A stretch of DNA of 64,000 nucleotides from Pseudaminobacter soli (ex Zhang et al. 2022) (lineage in GTDB: Bacteria > Pseudomonadota > Alphaproteobacteria > Rhizobiales > Rhizobiaceae): assembly GCF_014595955.1 (NCBI RefSeq), contig NZ_JABVCF010000009.1:1-64000 (forward strand), in the 5' to 3' direction. The position numbers and the translations under genes were made by a program. Below are positions 8,199 to 17,600 of this stretch, in pieces. Every line of letters begins with the position of its first letter. Positions within the stretch are counted from its first letter, which is position 1. The notes under the pieces are model-generated. The model did no database searches. It had not been told where the DNA came from and saw nothing but the letters and a program-made list of their open reading frames with translations.

Positions 8199-10117
8199 TA
8201 CTCGTCCTCCGGCTCGCCCTTCGGCCAGAACCAGCCGATCAGTGCGATGGCAATGGGAGGCGCTCCCCAGACGACTGCCCAAGGTGTGAAGATCGACCAA
8301 AGGAACGTAGCGCCGACCGCTATTGCGGCGAACAGAGGCCAGATCGAGGGCGCAGCCGATTTCTCGCGAATGTCCGGATGCCCCTCCGCCACCGTCGAAA
8401 TCACCAGCTCGCGGGCATCGACCCTTAGGCCGGCGGCGACAGGCAGTTCCGCCCGCGCGGCCCACAACGGCTCGAGGTGTGTGACGACGGGGATGCGCGC
8501 GAAATTGTAGCTCGGCGGCGGCGAGGATGTCGCCCATTCCAACGTGCCGGCGTCCCAGGGATTGTCGCCGGCGGGCTCGCCGCGTCGCGCGCTCCACACG
8601 AGATTGATAGTGAAGAGCACGAAACTGAAGAACAGGACCAGTGCGCCGCCCGTGATGAAGAGGTTGATGTTCCCCCAGCCGAGGTCGACCGGATAGGTAT
8701 AGACCCGTCGCGGCATGCCCCAGAGGCCGAGGATGTGCATGGGGAAGAACGCGGCGTTGAAGCCGATGAAGGCTAGCCAGAAGTGCCAGCGCCCCATGCG
8801 CTCGCTCATCATCCTGCCAGTCAGCTTCGGATACCAGTAGTAGGCGGCGCCCATCAGCGGGAACACCGACCCGCCGATCAGCACGTAGTGGAAATGCGCG
8901 ACGACGAAGTAGGTGTCGTGAACCTGCAGGTCGAGCGGCACCGAGGCTAGCATGACCCCGGTCAGCCCGCCCGCCACGAAGATGAAAAAGAAGCCGAGCA
9001 CGAACAGCAGCGGCGTGCCTATCTTTGGGCGACCGCCCCAGAGAGTTGCCACCCAGCAGAAGATCTGCAGGCCGTTGGGAATGGCGATCAACATGCTGGA
9101 GGCGGTGAAGAAGCTTGCGCCGACCTTGGCAATGCCCGTCGCGAACATGTGGTGGACCCACAGGCCGAAGGACAGGATGCCGACCGCAATCACCGACAGG
9201 ACCAGCGCGAGATAGCCGAAGGCTGGCCGCCGCGCGAAAGTGACGATGATGGCCGACACCATGCCCGTGGCCGGAAGGAAGATGATGTAGACCTCGGGAT
9301 GGCCGAAGAACCAGAACAGGTGCTGGAATAGAAGCGCGTCGCCGCCTTCCGCCGGATTGAAGATCTGGGTGCCGACCAGCCGGTCGAGGATCAGGAAAGT
9401 CGAGGCGATCATCACCGCCGGCATGGCGAACACCACGACGAAGGACGTCACCAGCATCGCCCAGACGTAGAGTGGCATCCGGTTGAGCGACATGCCGGGG
9501 GCGCGCTGCTTGAATATGGTGACGATGGTGGCCACCGCCACCGCAAGGGACGACACCTCCGTATAGGTGATGGTCTGGGCCCAGACATCGGCGCGCTTGC
9601 CGGGCGAGAATTCCGGTCCGGACAGTGGGACATACGCGAACCAGCCGATGTCCGGCCCCATGTCGAGCAGGAACGACACCCACAGGAACAACCCGCCGGA
9701 CAGATAGATCCAGTAGCTGAACGCGTTGAGCCGCGGGAAAGCGATGTTGCGCGTGCCGACCATCAGCGGCACCAGATAGATGCCCGTCGCCTGCACGATC
9801 GGCACGGCGAACAGAAACATCATCGTCATGCCGTGCACGGCGAAGAGCTGGTTGTAGAGATCGGGCCCGATCAGGCCCCTTTCCGGCCCGGAGAGTTGCA
9901 GGCGCATGGTGACCGCATTCAGACCTCCCAGGCACAGGAAGACGAATGCCGTGATCAGGTAGCGTCGTGCGATGACCTTGTGGTCGACCGCCGACAGCGC
10001 ACCAATGATGCCGCGCTTGGTCTCCCAGGTGCTGGTCAGCCAGCGGTGAAGCGAGGCGTCGTCGAGCGACGTGTCGCGAATGCCCTTGCTCTTCGCAGGA
10101 AGATCGGCTGCGCTCAT
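8198..10117 (-). CDS. ctaD: Cytochrome c oxidase subunit I (A-type)
   Basis: The 639-residue catalytic subunit, with about 12-14 membrane helices. The CuB/cross-linked Tyr motif is GHPEVYI, with the glutamate that marks A1-type oxidases. Haem ligands are visible in AVHGMTM and in VHDTYFVVAHFHYV, and WVHHMF supplies the CuB histidine pair. It reduces O2 to water and pumps protons. The C-terminal portion carries an extra membrane hairpin. It overlaps the subunit II gene by 4 bases. Together with the cytochrome-c-fused subunit II it forms a caa3-type oxidase. Confidence 0.96.
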   Translation of the reverse strand: MSAADLPAKSKGIRDTSLDDASLHRWLTSTWETKRGIIGALSAVDHKVIARRYLITAFVFLCLGGLNAVTMRLQLSGPERGLIGPDLYNQLFAVHGMTMMFLFAVPIVQATGIYLVPLMVGTRNIAFPRLNAFSYWIYLSGGLFLWVSFLLDMGPDIGWFAYVPLSGPEFSPGKRADVWAQTITYTEVSSLAVAVATIVTIFKQRAPGMSLNRMPLYVWAMLVTSFVVVFAMPAVMIASTFLILDRLVGTQIFNPAEGGDALLFQHLFWFFGHPEVYIIFLPATGMVSAIIVTFARRPAFGYLALVLSVIAVGILSFGLWVHHMFATGIAKVGASFFTASSMLIAIPNGLQIFCWVATLWGGRPKIGTPLLFVLGFFFIFVAGGLTGVMLASVPLDLQVHDTYFVVAHFHYVLIGGSVFPLMGAAYYWYPKLTGRMMSERMGRWHFWLAFIGFNAAFFPMHILGLWGMPRRVYTYPVDLGWGNINLFITGGALVLFFSFVLFTINLVWSARRGEPAGDNPWDAGTLEWATSSPPPSYNFARIPVVTHLEPLWAARAELPVAAGLRVDARELVISTVAEGHPDIREKSAAPSIWPLFAAIAVGATFLWSIFTPWAVVWGAPPIAIALIGWFWPKGEPEDE

Positions 10118-11130
10118 TTGAGGTGCTCGAGATAGGCAACGACGGCGTTCAGTTCATCGCCGCTGAGATTCATCGTCGGCATGCGCGCGCCGGGCTTGAC
10201 GCTCTGGGGATCGGCGATCCAGGCAGCGAGATTGCCGCGGCTCATATGAAGGGTGCCAGCGGCGATCGTCTGTCGGCCGGCGAGGTGGGTGAGATCGGGC
10301 CCGGTGTTCGCAGCCGCCTTCGTGCCCTGGATCTTGTGGCACATGATGCACGGCCGGTTCATGAACAGGTCGTGGCCGGCGCGCTGCTCGTCGGTCTCGG
10401 GCTGCCGGGCGTTGCTCAACTGGGCATTGTACCATCCGTCGAACGCCTCCCGCGGCTCCGCCACAACCATCAGCGCCATGTGGGCGTGCTGCGCGCCGCA
10501 GAATTCGGCGCATTGGCCGCGATAGACGCCGGGCTTGTCGGCCTTGAGGGTCAGTTCGTTGTCAAAGCCGGGGATGAGATCCTTTTTGCCGTGCAGTGCT
10601 GGCACCCAGAAGGAATGGATGACGTCCGTGCTGCTCAGCACAACCCGAACCGGTTCGCCGGCCGGGATGTGGATCTCGTTCGCCGTCGTCAGAGTGCGCC
10701 TTGGCTGGTCGCTCTCATAGCGCACCTCCCACCACCACTGATGGCCGGTGAGCTTGATGGTGACCGGGTTCTGCCCGCCGATCGCGGCGATGGTGCGGTT
10801 CGAGAAGTAGCTCAGGAGCGAGAGCACGATCATCATCAGGACTGTAGCGGCGACCGCTCCGGTTACGACGCGGGTGGCCTTCCGGTCGCCGGCTTCGTCG
10901 ATGTCCAGGGGCTCGGCTCTATCACCGCGCCGTTTTGACAAGCCCCAGATCAGCACGATCATGACGGCGAGCCAGATGAGCGAGCAAAGGCCCGTGAAGA
11001 ACCAGATCAGCCAGGCCAGTTCGGAGGCCGCAGGCCCTTTGGGATCGAGCGCGGACTGGATCCCGGTGCAGCCGGACAAGGGAATCATGGGCAACAAGGC
11101 CGCGGCCCTATGAAGCCCCGTCGCCTTCAC
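10114..11130 (-). CDS. ctaC: Cytochrome c oxidase subunit II with fused cytochrome c (caa3 type)
   Basis: A 338-residue protein with a lipoprotein-like signal (LSGC), two membrane helices, a cupredoxin domain and a C-terminal cytochrome c. The CuA site is intact: VIHSFWVP and GQCAEFCGAQHAHM. The fused domain has haem site CIMCH and axial Met in GARMP. The fusion defines caa3 oxidases, which accept electrons directly from cytochrome c. GTG start at 11130 overlaps the preceding cytochrome gene by 4 bases (GTGA). Confidence 0.96.
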   Translation of the reverse strand: MKATGLHRAAALLPMIPLSGCTGIQSALDPKGPAASELAWLIWFFTGLCSLIWLAVMIVLIWGLSKRRGDRAEPLDIDEAGDRKATRVVTGAVAATVLMMIVLSLLSYFSNRTIAAIGGQNPVTIKLTGHQWWWEVRYESDQPRRTLTTANEIHIPAGEPVRVVLSSTDVIHSFWVPALHGKKDLIPGFDNELTLKADKPGVYRGQCAEFCGAQHAHMALMVVAEPREAFDGWYNAQLSNARQPETDEQRAGHDLFMNRPCIMCHKIQGTKAAANTGPDLTHLAGRQTIAAGTLHMSRGNLAAWIADPQSVKPGARMPTMNLSGDELNAVVAYLEHLK

Positions 11131-11666
11131 GGCGTGCGCCCCTGCGTGGCCGCATTCGGCATCCGGTTCTCCGCAGGCCGCGCCATCATGTCGTCGTTAC
11201 GGCCCGGAGCGGCCGCCGAAGGGACGTTGCCGCCCATCGACTTCACATAGGCCGCGAGTTCCCACAGTTGGTCGTCCGGTATCAGGCGGCCGAAGGTAGG
11301 CATCCCGTTCGGCCGGCCGTCGCGGATGCTCGCATGGATGCTTTCGATCGAGTTGCCGTAAAGCCACTTCTCATCCATCAGCGCGGGCCCCATGCCGCCC
11401 CCGCCATTGGAATGGCAGCCATTGCAATTGAAGGCACTGAACAGGGTCTTGCCCTGGCTGATGTGATAGGCATTCCCCTCGAATTGAGCTGCCTTGGGAT
11501 TGGAGAACTGCGGCCGGTTGCCTCCGGGCTCGAGCGCAGTGACGGGAACGGCCTGTTGGCTCTCGCCGAGGACAGGCTCTGGTCGGGTTTCGCGTTCCTC
11601 GCGCTGGCAGCCCCCCAACACCGCGAGCGCGAGCCCGATAGCGAGGGAAGCTGGCTTGCGCATCAT
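11127..11666 (-). CDS. xoxG: c-type cytochrome, XoxG-like electron acceptor
   Basis: A 179-residue exported lipoprotein (LGGC lipobox about residue 20) with a single cytochrome c domain: haem site CNGCH, and axial Met in GMPTFG. In lanthanide methanol dehydrogenase operons the cytochrome next to xoxF takes electrons from the PQQ enzyme; here it lies between the xoxJ-like gene and ctaC, with 4-base overlaps on both sides, so it could pass electrons straight to the caa3 oxidase. The Pro/Ala/Asn-rich tail of about 40 residues is probably disordered. The xoxG assignment rests on position as well as family. Confidence 0.75.
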   Translation of the reverse strand: MMRKPASLAIGLALAVLGGCQREERETRPEPVLGESQQAVPVTALEPGGNRPQFSNPKAAQFEGNAYHISQGKTLFSAFNCNGCHSNGGGGMGPALMDEKWLYGNSIESIHASIRDGRPNGMPTFGRLIPDDQLWELAAYVKSMGGNVPSAAAPGRNDDMMARPAENRMPNAATQGRTP

Positions 11667-12538
11667 TGCCCCGCCGTGCTCACCGGATCGGTGCGAGGCA
11701 CGTGATAGGCCGCGAGGATCGCGTCGATCTCCGGACGGTGCTTTACCAGCGCCGCTTCGATCTCATCGCGAAAGGCCTCGTCCTTGCGCCGCACGCCCAT
11801 CGAGATGTCATAGGCCATCGGCAGGTTCGCGCCGCCCTCGCTCGCTGGCACCGGCGTGACCCGGAGCCTGGCGCCGTCCTCCGCTGCGAAATATCCGGCG
11901 AGCGGACCCCAGACCAGCGCCACGTCGATTTCGCCGCGCGCCACCGCTTCGACGATGCGCGCCGGCGGATTGGGCATCGCATAGTCGCCGTAGACAGGAT
12001 AGCCCTTGAGGTTGCCGATGATGCCGCGCTGCGCCAGGGCTGCGACCGGAGGCGGGTTGGCGCCATCATCGCCGATCAGTTGAACGCCGATCTTCATGGT
12101 GCGCAGCCGCGGATCGTCGAAAGAGGCCACCTCGGGATCCCTAGCCCGGGTCACGAACGCATAGGTGGAGCGGTAATACGGCGCCGTGGTCAGCAGCATC
12201 TCCATGCCGGCCGGCGCTCCTGCAACGAGGTCGCACAGCCCCGCCTTCAGCGTATTGCGGAAGAAACCGCGCCGCTGCGCCCACCAGACGTAAGACACGC
12301 GGGCCTCGAGTTCGCGGGCGAGGACCTCGACGATGCGGTTCTCGAATCCCTCGCCGCGTTGGTTGGAGAACGGCAGGTTGTTCGGGTCGGCGCAAACGCG
12401 CAGCTCTCGTTCGGCTGCATTCGCTGAGGAGCCGCAACAAAGCAGGCCGCCAAGCACCGCTGCGAGCACGAACTTCCGGCCACGCAACCGCGTTGATCCG
12501 AGAGCCTTGCCGGCCATGTCAGGGCAACCGGAAGACAT
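11663..12538 (-). CDS. xoxJ: Quinoprotein-dehydrogenase-associated binding protein (XoxJ/MoxJ family)
   Basis: A 291-residue periplasmic binding-protein fold with a signal peptide ending near ANAAE. It starts its mature part with LRVCADPNNLPFSN and GFENRIVEVLA, the hallmark of the family found beside PQQ dehydrogenases. XoxJ is thought to help activate XoxF or its cytochrome. The ATG at 12538 has a strong GGGGGAG 5 bases upstream and lies inside the end of xoxF (20-base overlap); a second ATG at 12517 has no such site. Confidence 0.9.
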   Translation of the reverse strand: MSSGCPDMAGKALGSTRLRGRKFVLAAVLGGLLCCGSSANAAERELRVCADPNNLPFSNQRGEGFENRIVEVLARELEARVSYVWWAQRRGFFRNTLKAGLCDLVAGAPAGMEMLLTTAPYYRSTYAFVTRARDPEVASFDDPRLRTMKIGVQLIGDDGANPPPVAALAQRGIIGNLKGYPVYGDYAMPNPPARIVEAVARGEIDVALVWGPLAGYFAAEDGARLRVTPVPASEGGANLPMAYDISMGVRRKDEAFRDEIEAALVKHRPEIDAILAAYHVPRTDPVSTAGQ

Positions 12539-14474
12539 AGAGGCTCCCCCCAGGCGTGGTGACGTCCTTCAAGTCCTTCATGGCGTTGACGAAGCCCAGC
12601 GCCGCCGTCGCGTCGCGCGGGTCGAGATCGCCGGAAACGACCGCGCCTGCCCAGCCGCCGACCCCGGCCAAGACAGCCACATACTGATGCCCGTCAGGCC
12701 CGCGATAGGTGATCGGCTGGCCGATGATGCCGGACGAGGTCTTGAACTGCCACAGAAGGTCGCCCGTCTTGGCGCTCACCGCCTTGAACCAGCCTTCCAT
12801 GGTTCCGTAGAAGACCACGTCTCCTGCCGTCACCAGCGCGCCGCTCCAGACCGGAAAGTTCTCCTTCAGCTTCCAGGCCGGCTTCTGGTTGGCGAGATCC
12901 CAGGCCGTGAACTCGCCCCTGTGGCCGCCCGGGCCGGGGATCATCCTGACGTTCATGCCGACATACGGCGTGCCGGCGATGTAGTTCACCTCGGTACCTT
13001 CCTCGTCCATGCACAGGTTGTTGTGCGGGATGTAGAGAAGGCCGGTTCGCGGGGAGAAAGCCGATGGCTGCCAGTCCTTCACGCCGGCGGCGGTCGGACA
13101 GATATCGCGCACGACCTTGCCCGTCGTCGGCCGCTTCTCGGGGTTGTCGATGAGCCGCCCGGTCTTCAGGTCGACACCCTTGCTCGAGTTCACCGCGCCG
13201 AATGGCTTCGCCGAAAGGACCTCGCCGGTCGTGCGATCGAGTATGTAGACGTAGCCGTTGCGGTCGGGGCGCACGAGCACCTTGCGGGGCTTGCCCTCCC
13301 AGTTCATGTCGAGAAGGATCTGCTCGTTGATCCCGTCGTAGTCGTGCTGGTCGTGCGGCGTCCATTGATAGTACCAGTGCGCCGCACCGGTGTCCGGATT
13401 GCGCGCGAAGATGCCGGCCGTCCACTTGTTGTCGCCGGGCCTGAGATCAGGATTCCATGGTCCGGGATTGCCCGTACCATGATAGATGAGGTCGAGTTCG
13501 GGATCGTATCCGATCCAGCCCCAGACATTGCCACCGCCGATCTTCCAGGCGTCAGGCGGCCAACTGCTCACGCCGAGATCCTTGCCCTTGTCCATGTCAT
13601 AGAAGGGCTTGAACTCTGGCCCGATCAGGACCTCCGCGTCCGGCCCCGTGTTGTAGGCGGTCCAGACGACATGCCCGTCATTGGCGTCGAGCGCCTTGAT
13701 CCAGCCGCGAACGCCCATCTCGCCGCCGGAATTGCCGACCAGCACCTTGTCCTTCACCACAAGCGGCGCCATCGTCACGGTCTCGCCGATGTTGATGTTG
13801 CCGACCTTGGTGTTCCAGATCGCCTGGCCGGTGTTGGCGTCGACCGCGATCGTGTGGCCATCGAGCGTGTTGAAGAAGATGCGGCCGTTGGAAAAGGCCG
13901 CGCCCCGGTTCACCACGTCGCAGCAGGCGACGCCCTGGGCGGCCGGCTCGGGATTGGGCCTGTAGAACCATTTGAGCGGCGCGCTGGGTTTGGTCAGATC
14001 GAGCGCATAGAGAATGTTGGGGTACGGGGTCACGATGTACATCGTGCCGCCGATCACGAGCGGCGCGGCCTCGTGCCCCTTGTTTATGCCGGTCGAGAAG
14101 GTGAAGGCGACCTGCAGCTTGCCGACATCGCCCTCGTTGATCTCCGAAAGCTCGCTGTAGCGCGTCGAGGCGTAGTTCTTGGCCGGCATGGTCCACTGGC
14201 CGTCGTCGGGGGGAGCGGCCGCGGCTGGCGGGGTGATCGCTGGCCCTTGCTGCGCGGCGGCCGGAGACATCATCGAGACGGCGACTAGACCTGCAACGGC
14301 GACTACCTGACCGGGCCGGCTCGTTCTGCCCTTCACATCTGCTACATGGGAAGCCATCGCGGAGCGGGTGGGCGCGAGCTTCTGAGCGTTTCGCGTGCGG
14401 TCAGCCGAGCCTCGCGCGACGGGGGCAGGCAACGCCGTCAGCCCCAATGCACCGATTACACGCAAGATCGGCAC
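12519..14474 (-). CDS. xoxF: Lanthanide-type PQQ methanol/alcohol dehydrogenase (XoxF)
   Basis: An eight-bladed propeller quinoprotein that oxidises methanol or other short alcohols in the periplasm. Adjacent cysteines in GVACCDVVNRG form the PQQ-contacting disulfide. The active site reads PHDQHDYDG: the Asp two places after the catalytic Asp is the extra lanthanide ligand of XoxF-type enzymes (Ala in calcium-dependent MxaF). The signal peptide ends near SPAAAQQ. The start is unsure: GTG at 14474 has GGGAGG 4 bases upstream and is used here; ATG at 14357 gives the neatest signal peptide; ATG at 14507 is also open. First gene of the methanol-oxidation/oxidase run. No pqq biosynthesis genes are in the window. 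Confidence 0.93.
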   Translation of the reverse strand: MPILRVIGALGLTALPAPVARGSADRTRNAQKLAPTRSAMASHVADVKGRTSRPGQVVAVAGLVAVSMMSPAAAQQGPAITPPAAAAPPDDGQWTMPAKNYASTRYSELSEINEGDVGKLQVAFTFSTGINKGHEAAPLVIGGTMYIVTPYPNILYALDLTKPSAPLKWFYRPNPEPAAQGVACCDVVNRGAAFSNGRIFFNTLDGHTIAVDANTGQAIWNTKVGNINIGETVTMAPLVVKDKVLVGNSGGEMGVRGWIKALDANDGHVVWTAYNTGPDAEVLIGPEFKPFYDMDKGKDLGVSSWPPDAWKIGGGNVWGWIGYDPELDLIYHGTGNPGPWNPDLRPGDNKWTAGIFARNPDTGAAHWYYQWTPHDQHDYDGINEQILLDMNWEGKPRKVLVRPDRNGYVYILDRTTGEVLSAKPFGAVNSSKGVDLKTGRLIDNPEKRPTTGKVVRDICPTAAGVKDWQPSAFSPRTGLLYIPHNNLCMDEEGTEVNYIAGTPYVGMNVRMIPGPGGHRGEFTAWDLANQKPAWKLKENFPVWSGALVTAGDVVFYGTMEGWFKAVSAKTGDLLWQFKTSSGIIGQPITYRGPDGHQYVAVLAGVGGWAGAVVSGDLDPRDATAALGFVNAMKDLKDVTTPGGSLYVFRLP

Positions 14475-14656
14475 GTGACCTCCCTCACATACCGGTGAGC
14501 CGGCCATGGCCGCCCCTGGTCGCGATCCTCAAGCGTGCGTGGGACGCACCACAGTATGCGCAGCCCCTGCGGGCCGCGTTCCTAAACTACAAACCTCCAA
14601 TTTGTTCCATGCAGCGCCGAGATGTCAGCGATCACGAAGGCCCGACTACGCCGCGG

Positions 14657-17600
14657 TCATCGCATCACGGATTTCAGGACCTCAGCCAGTCCTTCGATCG
14701 TATAGGGCTTCATCAGATGGCCTGCCCCCGCCGGCAGGTTTTTAGCCCGCGAAAGGTCGTGGCCGGAGGCGAAGATCACACGCAGATCGGGCAGGCGATG
14801 AAGGGCCTCCGCGGCCAAGTCGCCGCCAGATGTTCCCGGCAGGCTGAAATCCGTCAAGAGAACGTCGACCCGATTCTCGCCAAGAAGCCGCAACGCCTCC
14901 TCCGCATCGCCGGCCTCCAGCACCGCGTGGCCCAGTTCGTCCAACATGTCTGCCGTCGCGAACCGGATCAGCGCCTCGTCCTCCACCAGCAGGACCCGCA
15001 ACGGTCGGGCGCCTTCGGTGCTCGCGGCCTCAGAGTGGATGGTTTGCGCGGGCTGCGTACTACTCTCTTCCACGTGCCGCGCCTCCGCGGGCTGGGCATC
15101 TGTCCGCTGCTGCTGGTTGCCCAGGACTTGGCGGATCTTGCGGGCGAGTTCCTCGCGCGAATAGGGCTTGCTGAGAAGCTCGACGCCCTCGTCCAGACGG
15201 CCATGGTGAATGATGGCGTTCTGGGTGTAGCCGGATGTGAACAGCACGGCGATGTTCGGAAGCCTCTCCCTCGCCTTGCGGGCAAGTTCCGGGCTGCGGA
15301 GCGTGCCGGGCATGACCACGTCGGTGAACAATACGTCGATCGGTACATCGCTCTCGAGTATGATCAGGGCGCTATCCGCGTCGTTCGCCTGGAGCACTCG
15401 GTAGCCAAGGTCGGAAAGCATATCCACTGCGGTAGCGCGTACGCCCTCGTCGTCCTCCACGACCAGCACGGTCTCGGTACCGCCGACAGCCGTGCCGCCC
15501 TTGAACTCGACCGCGACATCTTCCTGTTGCCGCGCCCTGGGCAGATACATCCGCACCGTCGTGCCTTCACCCGGCTCGCTGTAAATATTCACATGGCCGC
15601 CGGACTGCTTGACGAAGCCGTAGACCATGCTGAGGCCAAGCCCGGTACCCTGCCCTTCGGGCTTGGTGGTGAAGAACGGCTCGGTGACCCGGTCCAGGAT
15701 TTCCGCCGGGATGCCGCATCCGGTATCGGTCACCGCCAGCATCACATACTGCCCCGGTCTCACATCCGCATGGCCGGCTGCGTATGCGTCGTCAAGGTAA
15801 CTGTTGCCGGCTTCGATTGTCAGCTTGCCATGCCCGTCCATCGCGTCGCGCGCATTGATCGCGAGGTTGAGCAACGCGTTTTCCATCTGGACGGTATCGA
15901 CGAAGGTATTCCAAAGGCCGCCCGATATAACGGTGTCGACCTCGACGGCTTCACCGATGGAACGCCGCAGCATGTCGTCCATGCCGCGGACGAGACGCCC
16001 GAGATTGACGACCTTGGGCGCGAGCGGCTGACGCCGACCGAAGGCGAGCAGTTGCGAAGCGAGCTTCGAGCCGCGCGACACGCCGAGCAGCGCGTTGCGC
16101 ACGCGTTCCTCGGCCCGCCCATTTCCCGCTATCTCCTTGGACAATAGCTGGAGATTTCCGCCGATCACCTGCAGCAGGTTGTTGAAGTCGTGCGCGACAC
16201 CGCCGGTGAGCTTGCCGACCGCCTCCATCTTGTGCGCCTGGCGCAGTTGCATCTCGGCCTGCTCGCGCTCGGCTATCGCTTCCGCCACCCGATTCTCGAG
16301 CAGTTCGTTCAGCCGACGCTGCGCCTCTTCCAACTGCTTCCGGACGGTGATCTCGCGGGCAATCTTCGAGGCCCCGATGACCTTTCCGGTTTTGTCCGAG
16401 AGGGGCGAAACGGTGATCGAGACATCAACCTTTCGACCATCCTTGGTAAGGCGGATAGTATCGAAATGCTCGACGCGCTCGCCCTTGCGGAGCCTTCCGA
16501 TGATGTCCTCTTCCTCTCGATGGAGTTCGGGCGGGATCAGCCTCAGGATCGACTGCCCGATCATCTCCTCCGGCTCGTAACCGAATAGCTTGGCGGCGCC
16601 TGAATTCCAGGACGTGATGCGGCCCTCCAGGTTCTTGCTGATGATTGCATCTTCGGATGAGGAGACAATCGCAGCAAGACGCGCGGCCTGAAGCTCCGCT
16701 TCCTTGAGATCCGTTATGTCGACGACCGAGCCGATGTAGCCACGGAAGTTGCCATCCTCGCCAAGCCAGGGAGTGGCGGATTCAAGGGCCCAGCCATAAG
16801 AACCATCCCGTCTTCGCAGGCGGTATTCCAGCGAGAACGGCTCCCCGCGTTCGTTGGCGGCGAGGAAGATCTCTTCCAACCGGCCACGATCGTCCGGGTG
16901 GGTCGTCTCGAGCCAGCCACGGCCAAGCGCCGTCTCCGGTGAATGGCCGGTGAACTCGTACCAGGAGCGGCTGATGAACGTGCAGAGGCCACCGGGATCG
17001 GTCGTCCAGATCATCACCGGCGAGTTGTCCGCCATGTTGCGGAACCGCTCCTCGCTTTCGCGCAGGGCCTCGTTCATCTGACGACGCATCCGCGCCATGT
17101 CGAGCGCGCCATTGACCCGGGCGATGAGCTCGCGTGCGGAGAAGGGTTTGACCAGATAGTCGTCCGCACCGGCCGCGATGCCTTCTACGCTGGCTTGCTC
17201 GCCGGCTCGCGCTGACAGGGCGATGACCGGTACGTCCCTGAGCGTAAGTTCGTCGCGAATGGCGCGTATGAGCCCGAAGCCGTCGAGCCTCGGCATCATG
17301 ATGTCGGTGAGGATGAGATCGGGGCGGCGGGCTCGCGCCGCATCAAGCGCGGCTTGCCCGTCCGGAACGGCTTCGACCTGATGCTGAGTCCCGAGCAGAC
17401 GCTGGACATAGTCGCGCATGTCCGGATTGTCGTCCGCAACAAGGATCCGGAACCGCTTCTCGCCACTGGATACCGGGATGTCCGAAGAGGAGCCGACGAT
17501 CGTCCTTTCAGTCGCATTGTCCTCGGCATTCGCATTCGGAAGCCAGTGCAAGGCCTCTTCGACATAGGCGAAGGCGCGCGCCGCCGACGGCGTCAGGCTT

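Noticed and set aside
7593-10139. An 848-residue open frame on the minus strand
   Set aside because: Only its last 201 residues (oxidase subunit III) are conserved; the rest is an Arg/Gly/His-rich shadow of ctaD in another frame.
12333-14288. 651-codon plus-strand frame opposite xoxF
   Set aside because: No recognisable motif; antisense shadow of the dehydrogenase.
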